DNA from: Pontederia crassipes
Taxonomy: Eukaryota > Streptophyta > Magnoliopsida > Commelinales > Pontederiaceae
DNA: 64,000 nt
Assembly (NCBI GenBank): GCA_030549335.1
Contig: CM060189.1
Location: forward strand, 48,640,917-48,704,916
Direction of reading: 5' to 3'
The first letter of the stretch is position 1, and each line of letters begins with the position of its first letter. A program made the position numbers and the translations under genes. Shown piece by piece: positions 22,280-33,412 of this stretch. Below the pieces are notes generated by a model. That model had not been told where the DNA came from and made no database searches. It saw only the letters and a list, made by a program, of their open reading frames with translations.

Positions 22280-23110
22280 CTAGCAGATATTCATTTATTA
22301 TTTTCTCAGATTGGACTCTCTAACTTTGTGCATCGGAGATGGCAGGAATTATGATAAGCCCCGCACTTCATTCTAGCTTTATGGAAGACCCTTTACCCTC
22401 ACTATGGTGGAGTTTAATAATATTTATGGATCTCGTTTTGTACCTTCTGACTTTTATGTTGAAACCTTTTGGACCGATTGGTTTGGAGCACAGCTAAGGA
22501 AAACACAATTCAGAATTTTATCATGTGCTATGTCCACCACATACTTAGAAACACCTTGGACGAAGTGACATGGTGCCGTCTCAAAGGGGGAGTTATACCT
22601 CATTCACAACATGCTCCATGGAACTCAAGTTAATGTGGGTGCTTTCCTCATTCGTTGCCTCCTGCGCCACATTACTCATCGTGTCGGCATCATCAATATG
22701 GGCGCCCTAATCACGCCCATCGCTCAACACTTACAAACTTGTCCTAGATGTTCTTGAAGCAGTCTCGAGGAGCACCCAACTCACTCGAAGGACCATTCAT
22801 GCTATGGGTGTTGCGAAGTCCAACAACTTTGGGATTAAAGTTTTTATTTTTTAAAGGCCGCAACCAGGAGGTGACTTGCTCAGGCCGAAATGTTTTTACA
22901 CCAATTAATCCAAATAATTGGCTTCCTTTCAGACAGATCGCACTTCCATCCCTTCCACAAGCAGGACCCTCCAGCTGACCAACCACATCAGTATGAGGTG
23001 TTCTCTTGGTTCGAGTCTACTAACTATGCAGCAGCCCAACAGAAGCAGCAGCCAGAGTTTTTCCATGCTTCACCAGAAGTTTTGATTAAATTTAAGATAG
23101 TTTTCTTTGC
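22280..23110 (+). pseudogene. ATHILA ORF1 / plant retrotransposon protein remnant
   Basis: Plus-strand frames read LTMVEFNNIYGSRFVPSDF then FWTDWFG (about 22398-22490), LYLIHNMLHGTQVNVGAFLI (about 22597-22650) and NMGALITPIAQHL (about 22697-22735). They then run into a Gln-rich tail (AAAQQKQQPEFF). This order resembles the ATHILA ORF-1 family found downstream of pol in Athila elements. Several frameshifts. Pol is missing between the gag at 21.4-22.0 kb and this piece, so the element has a large internal deletion. Confidence 0.65.
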
Positions 23111-23114
23111 TTAA

Positions 23115-23480
23115 TTAAATAATAGAATTACCAGTTTGTGGACTCTATGAAGTTATTCTTGTCAAATCAATAATTTAGGAAAATTCTAATCCATGTTAAT
23201 AAATTTAATTTATCTTTTCTTGTTTATATATTTATCCTCGATTTGTTATCATCCTAACTCCAATACCATTATCTTATCATTATTATCTTATTCTTATATT
23301 TATTTTATAATTAGAAGATCTATTTCCAAATCCTATGTTTTTTTCTCTTCTTAATTAATAAAATCAGATATTGAATTAATAATATTCCTCGTGAGTTCGA
23401 CACTCTTTACTCATTTTTACTATATTATTTGAGCGACTAGTTCAAGTGGATTTATTTTGCTACATCGTTTTACACATCAA
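23115..23480 (+). mobile_element. LTR end in front of leader copy B
   Basis: The tail reads GAGTTCGACACTC, then TTATTTGAGCGACTAGTTC and ACACATCA, directly before a primer-binding site. The LTR at 35137-35227 has the equivalent tail (TTACTTGAGTGACTAGTAC...CATCA). The start is not defined. It could be both the 3' LTR of the upstream fragment and the 5' LTR of the next. Confidence 0.55.
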
Positions 23481-23485
23481 ATTTT

Positions 23486-23502
23486 TGACGTCATTGCCAG
23501 AG
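23486..23502 (+). other. Primer-binding site, tRNA-Asp type (degenerate)
   Basis: TGACGTCATTGCCAGAG is a decayed version of the tRNA-Asp complement, at the same position relative to its leader as the site at 19431. Confidence 0.55.
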
Positions 23503-24850
23503 AATATTTTATTAATATACTTCTAATTTTTATAAGTTATTAGGAGATGTAAATAAATTTCTCTAAATAAGTTTTCTGTAAATTCTTTTTCTATAATTTT
23601 CTGTAACTAATTCTTTTCTGTGAATATCTACTATTGTATTATTCATTTTCATTTGTGTAAATAATCTAATAATTCTCTCTTTTTGTAGATAAAAATAATG
23701 GGCTTTTCATTTATTTTCGGATTAGAACCGAATTTGTTGGCTCTCGACATTGAATTTACATTTAATTCCTCTGAAGTTTTATCATGCCAATACATTTTTC
23801 GATTTTTTATTGTTGTCAGTTACTGTTTACGTTTGATGCCCCAAGATTCGATTTCTTCTCGAATTTGGAAAAATGGGTGGGTTGAATCGTAATCATTATT
23901 GATTTTGTACGTCATTTAGCGCCGAGAGTTTTAATTTTCTAAAACTTTTATTTTGCGTTTTACATTTTATAAGTAAGGTTTGATTAATAAATGATTTTCA
24001 CGCCCAAGTGTTTGATTTAATTTCCTTTTGGCTATGAACTTAATTGCTGATATTTGGCGCCTCCATCAAGTTTTTAATCACGTTGTTGACCTCATTCATA
24101 GATGATTAAATCATCTGAATTCCTTTTGACGCTTGTGGATTTTGTTAAGACAACTATCTGAGTTTTATATTTTCGATGAGTTTGTACCTCAATCATCTTT
24201 GGAAATTTTTCCATAAGATTTTTTCGGATTCCAAAATTCTTCTTCGAAAGTTTGGACCCCAATTATTTTCAGAATTAATTTCCAATTATAATCAATAGAG
24301 TTTTTCTTAACGCCTTATCGGATTTTGGGAATTATCCAACAGTTAATAAATTGGATATAATTATTCTCGAAATCTTTTGATATTGCTTGGCGCTCAGTAT
24401 GGTTTGAAAATTTCACGCCTTCGATCTCAGAGAATTTTATGAAAAGTTTGGACAATTGACTTGCGATTAAAATTTCTAAACATTTGGGTGTTATTTTTGA
24501 CTCGTGGAATTCATTGAACTTATACCTGTGTGTCGAACTACGGCCAGACTTGAACATCGTTGTAAATTTGATTATGACATTTTCTCTGATTCTAGCTTAC
24601 ATGGAATTTGTTTTGATCGGTTCACATTGAATTTTTCATATTATAAAAACTTTCGGCTCATTTTTATTTCATGAAGTCAGCCATTGCCAACAAGTTTTTT
24701 TTTTTTGAATTCATTCACCGTGACTCATTATCTGCATTTATTTAATTTATTTGTTTGTATATTTTTCATATTTTATTTTATTTTTTGCTATTTGGTTGAT
24801 GTGGGTATTATTGAAGATTTAATCACAACCATGCCCGGAATCTTTAGACA
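23503..24850 (+). mobile_element. Athila-type untranslated leader, copy B
   Basis: Near-collinear with 19449-21440 and lacking the 689-bp insertion. It preserves the block GCTGATATTTGGCGCCTCC and the TGGTTGATG(C/T)...GGTA block before gag. Confidence 0.7.
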
Positions 24851-24869
24851 TGAACATACATCACACTAG

Positions 24870-26335
24870 GAGTTCAAGGTCAATTCTTGAGTTTGATCCT
24901 GAAATTCAAAGAACTACTCGTCGGTTAAGAAAGAATATTAGAAAGTGGCTGAACAAGCGCACGACAATCAAAGACATGAACAACGAAATGAAATAATTCA
25001 GCCACAAAATAATCATCATGATGAAGAAGAAGAGGAAGAAGAGCTTTCTACGAGAGAATGTCTCATAAGATACAGTGATAGAGAATCATGCATTGTGCTA
25101 CCCGAAATCAATCTAAATAACTTTGAGATCAATACAGCAACCGTGAGGAAGATAAAAAGCATCATAACTTGGTGGAGGACTACATGAAGACCCTCATGAC
25201 CACCTTGACAAATTTTAGTCATTTTAAGCAATGTTATTAAAACCGGACCGGTCATCCAACCGGACGACCAACTAGGTCGTGGTTGGACCGGTTTGATCGG
25301 ATTCAACCAGGTTCAACCGGATTTTATTAAATTAATATTTTAAAATAATTATATATAAAATAAATATTACATAATGCTTATAATTCATAATAAAATATAA
25401 TAAAAAATATTTAATTAATATTAATATTCATAAAAAGAGTTTGATTTTTTTATTAATATAGTATATTAATTCTTTTATTTTATTCTTCAATACTATTTTA
25501 AGGTGATAATATATTAATTAATTTTGACATATATCACTCTCGTGTTTATTTTATTTCTTTACTTTCATTTTAATATTTCTATTTTTTTATTTCCATTAAT
25601 TTCTCTGTCCCCATTAATTCCCATATTTATTTACTTTTTTATAATAAAAAGATATTAGAAATTTTAATATTCATAAAAAACTTTAAATTATTATTATTGA
25701 TATACTATATTAATTCTTTTATTTTATTCTTTGATACTATTTTGTGATGATAATAAATTAATTTAATTTTTTCATACATCACACATACTTCCTTTTATTT
25801 TCTACTCTATTTTCATTTTAATACTTTCCTTTTTTATTTCCATTAATTCCTCTCCCATACTGATTTTCCCACATTTATTTCCTTTTTAATTTTTACCTAG
25901 TCTAATTCAAAATTCAAATACTTTCTCATTTTTACCTTCCTATCTAACTTTTTATTTCCTATTTTTTTCACTTTAAATGTTGAACCCGGTTTTTCTGGTT
26001 TAGTGGTTGAACTGGTTTTTACCGGTTGAACCAGTTTTTGGCCGGTTCAACTTCAATTCTATTTTTTATATTATTTCGGACCGGACCAGCAGCCGGTTCG
26101 TGGTTGAACCGGTTGAACTGGCCGGTCCGATCCGATTTTAATAACCATGGTTTTAAGCACTTTTAAGAATAATAATGTTTATTTTAAAATTATTCGCTTG
26201 TTATTATTCCCACAATCTTTACGTGATAAAGTTTCTACATGGCTCAAAACTTTGCCAATTCACTCATGGTTGAAGTTGATAGAAAAGTTTGTTGAAAAAT
26301 ATTGCACACCACAAACAGCAGGCAAATATTGAAGA
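24870..26335 (+). pseudogene. Athila-type gag fragment, copy B, split by a DNA transposon
   Basis: The first part (24945-25187) encodes an acidic stretch (HHDEEEEEEELSTREC) then RYSDRESCIVLPEINLNNFE and WWRTT. The second part after the insertion (26160-26330) encodes NVYFKIIRLLLFPQSLRDKV, STWLKTLPIHSW and FVEKYCTPQ, matching the gag motifs FPFSLRDKA..WL..LP and F..KFFP of Ty3/gypsy gag. Several stops exist. It lacks the zinc knuckle and all pol. Confidence 0.7.
25231..26150. mobile_element. Mutator-like (MULE-type) TIR element, 920 bp, perfect 9-bp TSD
   Basis: It is flanked by identical TTTTAAGCA at 25222-25230 and 26151-26159, and gag copy A (around 21840) shows the site with a single copy. 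The ends are related inverted repeats: ATGTTATTAAAACCGGACCG at left and the complement of CGGATTTTAATAACCAT-like sequence at right. Subterminal zones are rich in ACCGGTT/AACCGG, with an AT-rich core. A 9-bp duplication fits Mutator superfamily insertion. There is no transposase, so it is non-autonomous. Confidence 0.85.
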
Positions 26336-26339
26336 GAGT

Positions 26340-27295
26340 TAAGTGTATTTATATTATTTTGTATAATGTAGTGTCCTAATTTTCGTTATAAATTTATGGA
26401 TTTACTAGGCGTCCACCCCATTCGTTCATTCCCATCGTGCGACCCATACAATGCACAATGGATGGCTAGATGGAGGAGGTGGGGTTCACATCTGCAGTCC
26501 AAGGAAAATGAGGCCGATTCAGGGACGTTGACATGGTTCACGTCGTCGTCGCCGATTCAGAAGATGTTCGAGGGAGACAACGCTCCTCCACTGTTCGAGG
26601 GCGAGGGTCCTTGGATCAAGGTCGACGGGCGAGGGTCCTTGGATCAAGGTCGACGGGCGAGGTGTTAAGGTAGTGTTTGAGGGAGATGACGCTCCTCCAC
26701 TATTCGAGGACGGCTGACCAAGGGTCGGCAGCTCAAGCGGGCTTCTTCAGTGCGCGACGATGCTGCTCCATTAGGTGTTCAGGCAGTTCATGTGAGAGCG
26801 ATGATGATGCTTGGCCAGATCTGTTGCTCTTTCAATCCATTGATGCTCCTCGCCTGCCGTCGCCATTGTCGCCGTCAACTCCCTAGTCTGCCGCCCTCAA
26901 CTTCGCCTATCCTCGCCATTGTCTCTATCGTTATCTCCCTCCCTGCCCGCCCTTGACCTCGCCCATCATCACCATTGTCGCCATCGTCATCTCCCTCGCT
27001 GGCTGCCCTTGACCTCACCCGCCATCGCCGACCTTGACCTTGACCTCGCCATCGTCGTCTCCCTCGCTCTTCGCTCACCATTGTCATCTCCTTCGCTCGC
27101 GGTCCTCGACCATCGACCTCTCTCCCCGCCCTCGACCTCAACTTCGTCCATCGTCGCCGCCCTCGACCTCACTACTGGTGTCACACTTGATGGAGGTCAC
27201 ACTCGATATCCTAGCCCTCGGGGGCTATGTTTGCCCTCCAAAGTTGCCATCACTGCTCTTGTTGTGGCCACCCACATACTCATAAGCTGAACCGG
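26340..27295. repeat. GC-rich dispersed repeat, copy 1
   Basis: It matches 57075-57835 from the block ATAATGTAGTGTCCTA through ATCGTGCGACCCATACAAT, the GCTCCTCCACT(A)TTCGAGG units and the long CTCGCC/TCGTC-rich tail. Inside it GGTCGACGGGCGAGG and its surroundings occur twice (26616, 26649). Reading frames here are low-complexity (Pro/Ser/Arg/Leu) and not conserved between the copies, so I call no gene. It may be the body of an unknown element. Confidence 0.7.
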
Positions 27296-27402
27296 CCAGC
27301 TTACGCACTCCAACCTCCGCCATTTGCGCATTGAACTAGATCAATTGTTTTTTTTTTTGCTCGAGGATGATCGAACCCTCAATTGACGTTCTTATTAGGG
27401 GC

Positions 27403-28342
27403 AATGTTTAAAACCGGACCGGACGTCAAACCGGTCAAGCAACCAGGTCATGGTTTGACCGATTCAACTGGGTTCGACCGGACCGGATTTTTATTAAAAT
27501 AATAATATTTAGATTTTTTTAAAAAACTATAGTATACCTAAAATATCAAATAAATTATTTTTACATGTAAATAACACATGTAGAATAAAAAAAAGGTTGG
27601 AACTTAGAACTTTATATTTCATATTTTTACATGTAAATAATCATGGATCGATCGCACCTAAATTACTTATAAACATGATCCATAATAACATATGCAGAAC
27701 AAAAAAAGAAGTTTTCATTTTCCTAATTAATTATATTCATATTTTTTAAAATAATCAACTTCAAAATTTATGAATTATATTTAACTTATTTTCATTCAAT
27801 AACTTAGAACTCGGACAAATAAATAGAGGGATGACAAAATATCTTGACATTACATATAGTCAACCATACATATTTCGTATTTTAATTAATATAATTTTCT
27901 GTAGAATTTTGTAAATAATTTTTCTTTATATATTTATTTTCTTTCCTTTTTTATTCATTAATTTCAAATTTAACTTCCTGATTATTACTTTTCTAATTTT
28001 TATACTTTCTAATCTTCCTTTCACCTTTATTTTTACCCACAAATTTGAAATATAATTTCCTTATAATTAATTTCCTTTTCTATTTCACACATCAGAATTT
28101 ACTCTATTTCCTAATATCTTATACTTTCTAGTTTTTTCACATTTATATCATTATTATACCTTCCTTATTTTATAATTTCTTTCCATATAACAAGAAATTT
28201 TATTGCTTTGAAAAAAACCGGTTTGAACCGGTTTTCTGGTTCAACCTGGTTTTGCCCGGGTCGAATCGGTTCATCCTGGTTTTTATCAAAAATAAGTTTT
28301 GATATTAAACCGAACCGAACCGATGGCCGGTTCGTGGTTGAA
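27403..28342. mobile_element. Second ACCGG-type TIR element, right end decayed
   Basis: It starts AATGTTTAAAACCGGACCGG and has the same AACCGGTT-rich subterminal zones and AT-rich core as the element at 25231-26150. The right end (CCGGTTCGTGGTTGAA) stops short of the expected TAATAACCAT end, so the terminus is lost or rearranged. No duplication found. Confidence 0.65.
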
Positions 28343-28345
28343 ACT

Positions 28346-28522
28346 AAAACAAGTGAATTTCCATTTTGGTGACAGCAAGAGACTGAATGGTGTCCGAATG
28401 ACCTGTGAATGCTCTCACGCAAGTGAATTTCCGGTCAGACTGCACTTTGCCATCCCAACAACCAATTGCCACAATGTAACCAATTGTCCCAGCCAAGCAA
28501 GGCATGTAACTCCTTCCTATTA
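28346..28522 (-). pseudogene. WD40-repeat-like exon fragment, gene unknown
   Basis: One minus-strand frame reads IGYIVAIGCWDGKVQ, then FTCVRAFTGHSDTIQSLAVT, before a stop. A Gly-His followed about 10 residues later by SLAV, after a GxWDGKV strand, is how a WD40 blade looks. It is not part of the CDC20 copy. It lies exactly at the junction between the second ACCGG element and the duplicated CDC20 segment. It is probably an exon of another WD40 gene carried here as a fragment; chance cannot be excluded. Confidence 0.35.
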
Positions 28523-28589
28523 AGAAGTCCAGTTGAGAACCAGAATTAGTATTGAAACTTGAAGAAAAAAAGACAATTTAACCAGGGGC

Positions 28590-30428
28590 TAACATCATGA
28601 TCGGGCAAAAGGCACAAAAAATGTTTTTTAAAGGACAAAACCTTTAGCAGAAGTTGAACATAAGTTATTACAATGTCAGCTTTTAGCAGATATGGTGCAG
28701 AATGGTACACTTGTTTGTTCCTAGAAAATCATACAGCAAAATGCAAAAGTATACTTTGCAAACAATCTTATTGTTTTACTTTGTGAACAATCAACTATTC
28801 ACTGAAAATAAATTTTGGTAATAATCAAGTCACTAATTGTCTTCTTCTCTTGGTCCTAAGCCCCTTTGGTCGTCCTTTTGGAAACAATCTGTATATACAA
28901 TTCATTACTTCTTACTATCAAGGACAACTCCGGTTAAAATAAGTTCAGTGGCAGCAAGGAAGGAAGAATCCTCAAGACGATAGCAAGAAGAAACATGGAA
29001 CAAATCAGCCAATATACAAAATGTACTAAAGTATAGCATAGTATCAAAGGGACATCTTGTTCTTATCCAATAAACAAATAAAATTCTTGAGTTTCTCATA
29101 TCCTCAACATCATTATCATGAGAAAAAGAAAAAAAGCGTATATTTAATTAAGAAAAAAAGTGAGAAAATTAGCTTGTCTAAACCATGAGTAGCAAAGAGC
29201 TCATTCCTTTAAAGGAACAGTAATAGTGGAAGACAAATATATATGATCCAGATATGCAGACAAATATGCAAAACAAATGAGCGAAAAGGGAATTCTACTA
29301 CGCTAAGAAAACTGACAGAATTTTAGTCTTTGTTACCAACTATGCAACAACAACAAAGCCTTATCCCACTAGGTGGAGTATGTTACCAACTATGCAAAAC
29401 AGATCTAATTATTTTTTTAATTCTATCTATTCATTATGTTCATAGCATGAAAAGTCGATGCTTACTAATTATGAATATACTAAACTGGGTCCACCTGCGT
29501 GTCTTTTTTTTTTTCCTTTTTGGCACCTGCACAGTAATCAGCTCATCTACACAAAATAAAAATTTGACAAGGATTCATGCAATCTGTTAACCACTTGCAC
29601 AAGAATTTGGGATATAAAGGTAATCGTCCTATGTTGTATATGTAAGGTGTAGGAAGTTGGGCACTTTATGAGAAAGCTGCTGAATTTATGATAAATAATA
29701 GTGGAAGGAAAAGTAATAGTGGAAGACAAATATTTATGATAAATAATTATGCATAAGAATATGCAAGGCAAATAAAAGAAAAAGGGAATTATACTACGTT
29801 AAGGAAAGTCTATCAGAACTTTAGTCATTACAATCTTCTATGCAAAACAGATCTAATTATATTTTTAATCCTATCCTTTCATTATCTTCATACAATGAAA
29901 ATTTGACGCGTGTTAATTAAGAACATATTAAAGTGGTTCCACCTACATGCCTTTTATTTTCTTGTTTTTGGCACCTTCACAGTAATTAGCTGTTCTACAC
30001 AAAATTAAAATTTGGAGAGGATACATATAATCTGTTAACTAGTTACAAAAGAATTTGTGATCTATAATCATTAGTTCTATAAAAGGTAACCATCTTATGT
30101 TCTCTACGTGAGTCTTGGGAAGTTCAGCACACCATGAGAAAGCAGCTGAAGTTACCAGAGAGGTTAAACAGATTCATAAAAGATTCATGCAATCCCAACA
30201 CAGCACATCACACAGGTAGCTCCCATTAATGAGCATAAATAAACTAATACCAAATCATATTTTACTTAACATTTGTGATGCCAACAGGCAAGGATAAAAC
30301 GACTAGAAATGGAACTAAAAACATTTCAAATTATGTCAGATCCATCATTAGTATTGCTTTCAGCTGCAGTAACATTTAGAGGCATCTGTGGGCAAGTTAA
30401 GGCACTATAGCACTGCATGGAACAAGCA
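28590..30428. repeat. Segmental duplication: downstream flank of the second CDC20 copy
   Basis: It begins near the block GGGCAAAAGGCACAAAAAATG (first-copy equivalent near 8735) and follows 8730-11040 with rearrangements: one unit R (28740-29550) instead of two, a partial S and R (29590-30000), then a full S (30010-30420). No gene recognised. Confidence 0.8.
29346..29380 (-). mobile_element. 35-bp SINE 3'-end insertion with 15-bp TSD
   Basis: AACAACAACAAAGCCTTATC and the rest of the insert are the reverse complement of the 3' end of the SINE at 9625-9819. TGTTACCAACTATGC occurs on both sides (29331-29345 and 29381-29395). This is a severely 5'-truncated retroposition product. Confidence 0.85.
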
Positions 30429-30439
30429 ATTCATCGGTA

Positions 30440-31499
30440 GAAGTAATTAACGTAATATTCTCTATCAGCGTGTGATATTATTCGTTCTGGGCCTCGGCCC
30501 GCACGGTTTTCTAACGCGTCACCTAGTATCAGAGTAACGCAGCAGCTCACCTCTACACTCAGTGTGATACTGTCCGCTCTGCCCCCACCCTGGCTCACGA
30601 TTTTCTAACGCGTCACACCCAATGAAGAACATATCATCATATATACTCAGCATCTCTTCCGTGACTTATGCATGTGGGACTAATTCAAGGCATGCCTCAT
30701 GCATCCTTCCCCCTTTAGGGGACTCAACGCTCTCGTTGAGTGATCGCACCCCACCATGCACGGAGTGACTCTGATACCATATGTAACATTCCTCATCAGC
30801 GTGTGATATTGTCTGCTCTGGGCCTCGGCCTGCACAGTTTTCTAACGCGTCACCTAGTATCAGAGTAGCGCAGCGGCTCACCTTTATACTCAGTATGATA
30901 CTATCTGCTTTGCCCCCACCCTGAGCTCACGGTTTTCTAACGCGTCACACTCAGTGAAGGACATATCACCATATATACACAGCATTTCTCCTGTGACTTA
31001 TGCATATGAGACTAATCTAAGGCATGCCTCATGCATCTATATATACACAGCATCTCTCCCGTGACTTATGCATGTGAGACTAATCCAAGGTATGCCCGGG
31101 TGCATGAGGCATGCCTTGGATTAGTCTCACATGCATAAGTCACGGGAGAGATGCTGGGAATATATGGGAACGTGGCCTTGGCCTGGTAGGACGCGTTTTG
31201 GTAAAACCGTGCGGGCCGAGGCCCAAAGCGGACAATATCTTACGCAAGTGCAAGGTGTTACATATGGTATCAGAGTCACTCCGCGTGAGCCTCTGTGTAT
31301 GATGGGGTGCGATCACCCAATGAGAACGTTGAGTCCCCTAAGGGGGGAAGGGTGCATGAGGCATGCCTTGGATTAGTCCCACATGCATAAGTCACGGGAG
31401 AGATGCTGGGCATATATGAGAATATTATCTTGGCCTGGTAGGACGCATTTTGATAAAATCGTACTGGCCGAAGCTCAAAGCGGACAATATCCTACGTAA
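30440..31499. mobile_element. Inverted LTR/primer-binding-site complex in the CDC20 pseudogene
   Basis: The block from 31098 (GCATGAGGCATGCCTTGGAT) rightward is the reverse complement of the block ending at about 31096, so a near-perfect hairpin is centred there. TGGTATCAGAGTC, the tRNA-iMet primer-binding motif, occurs forward at 31265 and inverted at 30767-30779. Each is preceded by a GTTACA LTR-like end. GGCCGAGGCCC...CGGACAATAT blocks repeat in both arms. This looks like two or more TRIM-like or LTR fragments joined head to head, lying inside what was CDC20 coding sequence. Confidence 0.65.
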
Positions 31500-32648
31500 G
31501 AAGATCGCTCTGGAAAGGAGACCATGCGAGGGCTTTGACCGTCGATGTCTGATCGTGCATCCTGTGCAGCCATGGGTTCTGGTGGGCAGTCGAAACGGCC
31601 ATGGAGACGTCCCATATATGAAGCAGTTTGTCGACGCCTCCGCTCGCCAGCTGCTGGCCAGAGCTGGACCACTTCAGGCCGCAGACCTCCCCATTGTGGC
31701 CCCGGAAAGCTTGCACGACTGGAGACTCCAGCCGGAGATCATGGATGAGTATATCACCGTATATTCCGCCTGCAGCTAGAACGTTGTCGTCCTTCCAAGC
31801 GAGCGACGAGACTACGTGAACATGTAGGTCACTCGCAGATTTCACAAGGCTCCGAGCATGCAATCGGAAACTGAGTTCCACAGTTGGATCCTGGACGACT
31901 CAAGGCCGACGGCGATGCGCTGCCCATCGGGAGCCCAGCAGAGACTGGTGACCGGAAAGTTCATGGAATCAAGAGAGCCGAGCATGGAGGCGGACTTCTT
32001 GGAATGGTCCCAGAGGACGACGATGTCGTCGAGGGCGACGGCGAGCACATTGGCACTGCCCCAGTCGACCAGGTTGAGGTTGAAATCGTCCTGGAGGTCG
32101 GGGATTTCGAGACACCTGGACGGCACTTTAGGGATGCGCCACCTCCTGGTTTTCTGCTTGGGCGGCTGAGCAGCCGGCTGCAGGAGCGTCTCCTCCTCCA
32201 GCGGTCCTGGGCGCGCAAGGGGACGAGTCCGGAAGGTGAGGACTCTTCCGCGAGGAACGACGTCGGCGAGGGCCCTCCTGTAGGCGAGCCTTGAGGGGGA
32301 TACGTCATCATCATCGTCCGCGGCCGGGGTCTTGGTCTTGATGTTCTTGGTGATAGGCACGTAAGAGGCGGCGCCGGGAAGGCGGACGGGGATGAAACGG
32401 TCGCCTCCGATGTCGTTCTTGGACCAGGAGGAGGACGCGGTGCGCAGCGAAGGAAGGTAGGGCTTGAAGCCAGCAACGGCGGCGGCGGCAGCAATGGCGC
32501 GGTTACCAGAAGAAAAGGAAGAGGAAGAAGCAGAGGAGGAGGAAGAAGAAGCAGAAGAGGAGGAGGAGGAGGAGGAGAAAGAGAGCCGCCGTGCCATTGA
32601 TGAGCTTGCTGCCGGAGTTTTGGCTCTCAAATCGCTTTCTTGAAACAT
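31500..32648 (-). pseudogene. CDC20 pseudogene: second copy, frameshifted and truncated
   Basis: Very close to the gene at 11865-13385 over codons 1 to about 380: same start context, C-box and first WD40 blades, and two extra Ser codons in the Ser tract. An 8-bp insertion (GAGACTAC, 31808-31815) shifts the frame near codon 277. At 31500 homology stops and the LTR complex begins; the last blades and Ile-Arg tail are lost. A 15-base scrap resembling the 3' end of the first copy lies at 30429-30443 (weak evidence). Any product would lack the closed propeller. Codon choice and the promoter box are still like the intact copy, so the damage is fairly young. Confidence 0.9.
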
Positions 32649-32770
32649 GCCGCAGTTGAGAGAGAGAAAGAGAGAGCGCGGGCGCAGAGAGCTGAGAGAT
32701 TGAGAGAGATCGCAAGAGAGCGAGAGGTCCAAAGAGAGGCGGAGGGAAGGAATTAATAGGGCTCATATTA

Positions 32771-32780
32771 CCGTTAACGG
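32771..32780. promoter_or_regulatory. Palindromic AACGG box upstream of the CDC20 pseudogene
   Basis: CCGTTAACGG, at the same distance from the start codon as in the intact copy (123 bp). Confidence 0.4.
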
Positions 32781-33412
32781 AACAAATAAACGTAATAATT
32801 TAAATACATGTTTCCAATATTTTTTTTCCCACGTACGGCTGCTGTCTATCAAATTATAAATCGAATAATATAGTTTTTTTAAAAAAATCATTATAAAATA
32901 ATTTTTTAACGTATGAAAAAATTGTCATAAAATTTAAAAATATTTTTTTATTTTTTTAGTATGTTGAAATATTCTAAATTTCCTAGGTTGTTCCAGAAAA
33001 TCTTTTACTGCTTTTTGACAAAAAAAAGCAAAATTTCGAAAGGTTAAGATTAATACAAGCGTAAAAGTAAAATTATAAATCGAATAATACATATTTCTTA
33101 TAAAATCATTATTGAGATATGTATAGATTTTTTAAAACTTTTCTGGCATAGTCCAAGGACAAAGTAAACTTTAAATTGAAAGAGTAAAAAAGTAAGTTAA
33201 AAGGATCATGACTTGCAAAAAAATGTTGATTTTTTTTTATTTATTTTAATTTCCTATTATGCCCTGATTTCAAGCAAAATATTTATAATGTGTCCATATT
33301 GCATTTGCAAACTTATAAATCATTCTAATCACATATTCCATGTGCAATACATCCTACTAGGAATTCCAACATGCTTATCAAATCAAAAGCATTAATATCA
33401 GTTATCAACATT
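32781..33412. other. Upstream flank of the CDC20 pseudogene, no gene seen
   Basis: It follows 13520-13830 and then jumps to the equivalent of 15440-15632, skipping about 1.6 kb present upstream of the first copy. Similarity ends near 33295. The next 115 bases match nothing else in the window and abut the truncated LTR. Confidence 0.6.

Noticed and set aside
26875-27290. Pro/Ser/Leu-rich or Arg/Gly-rich frames of 80-120 residues
   Set aside because: They are not conserved in the sister repeat at 57.1-57.8 kb; composition-driven.
31300-31330. 5S rRNA-like GGTGCGATCA suggesting a Cassandra-type element
   Set aside because: Only about ten bases match. The rest of the 5S box A/C region is absent, so I call it an LTR/PBS complex without a 5S link.
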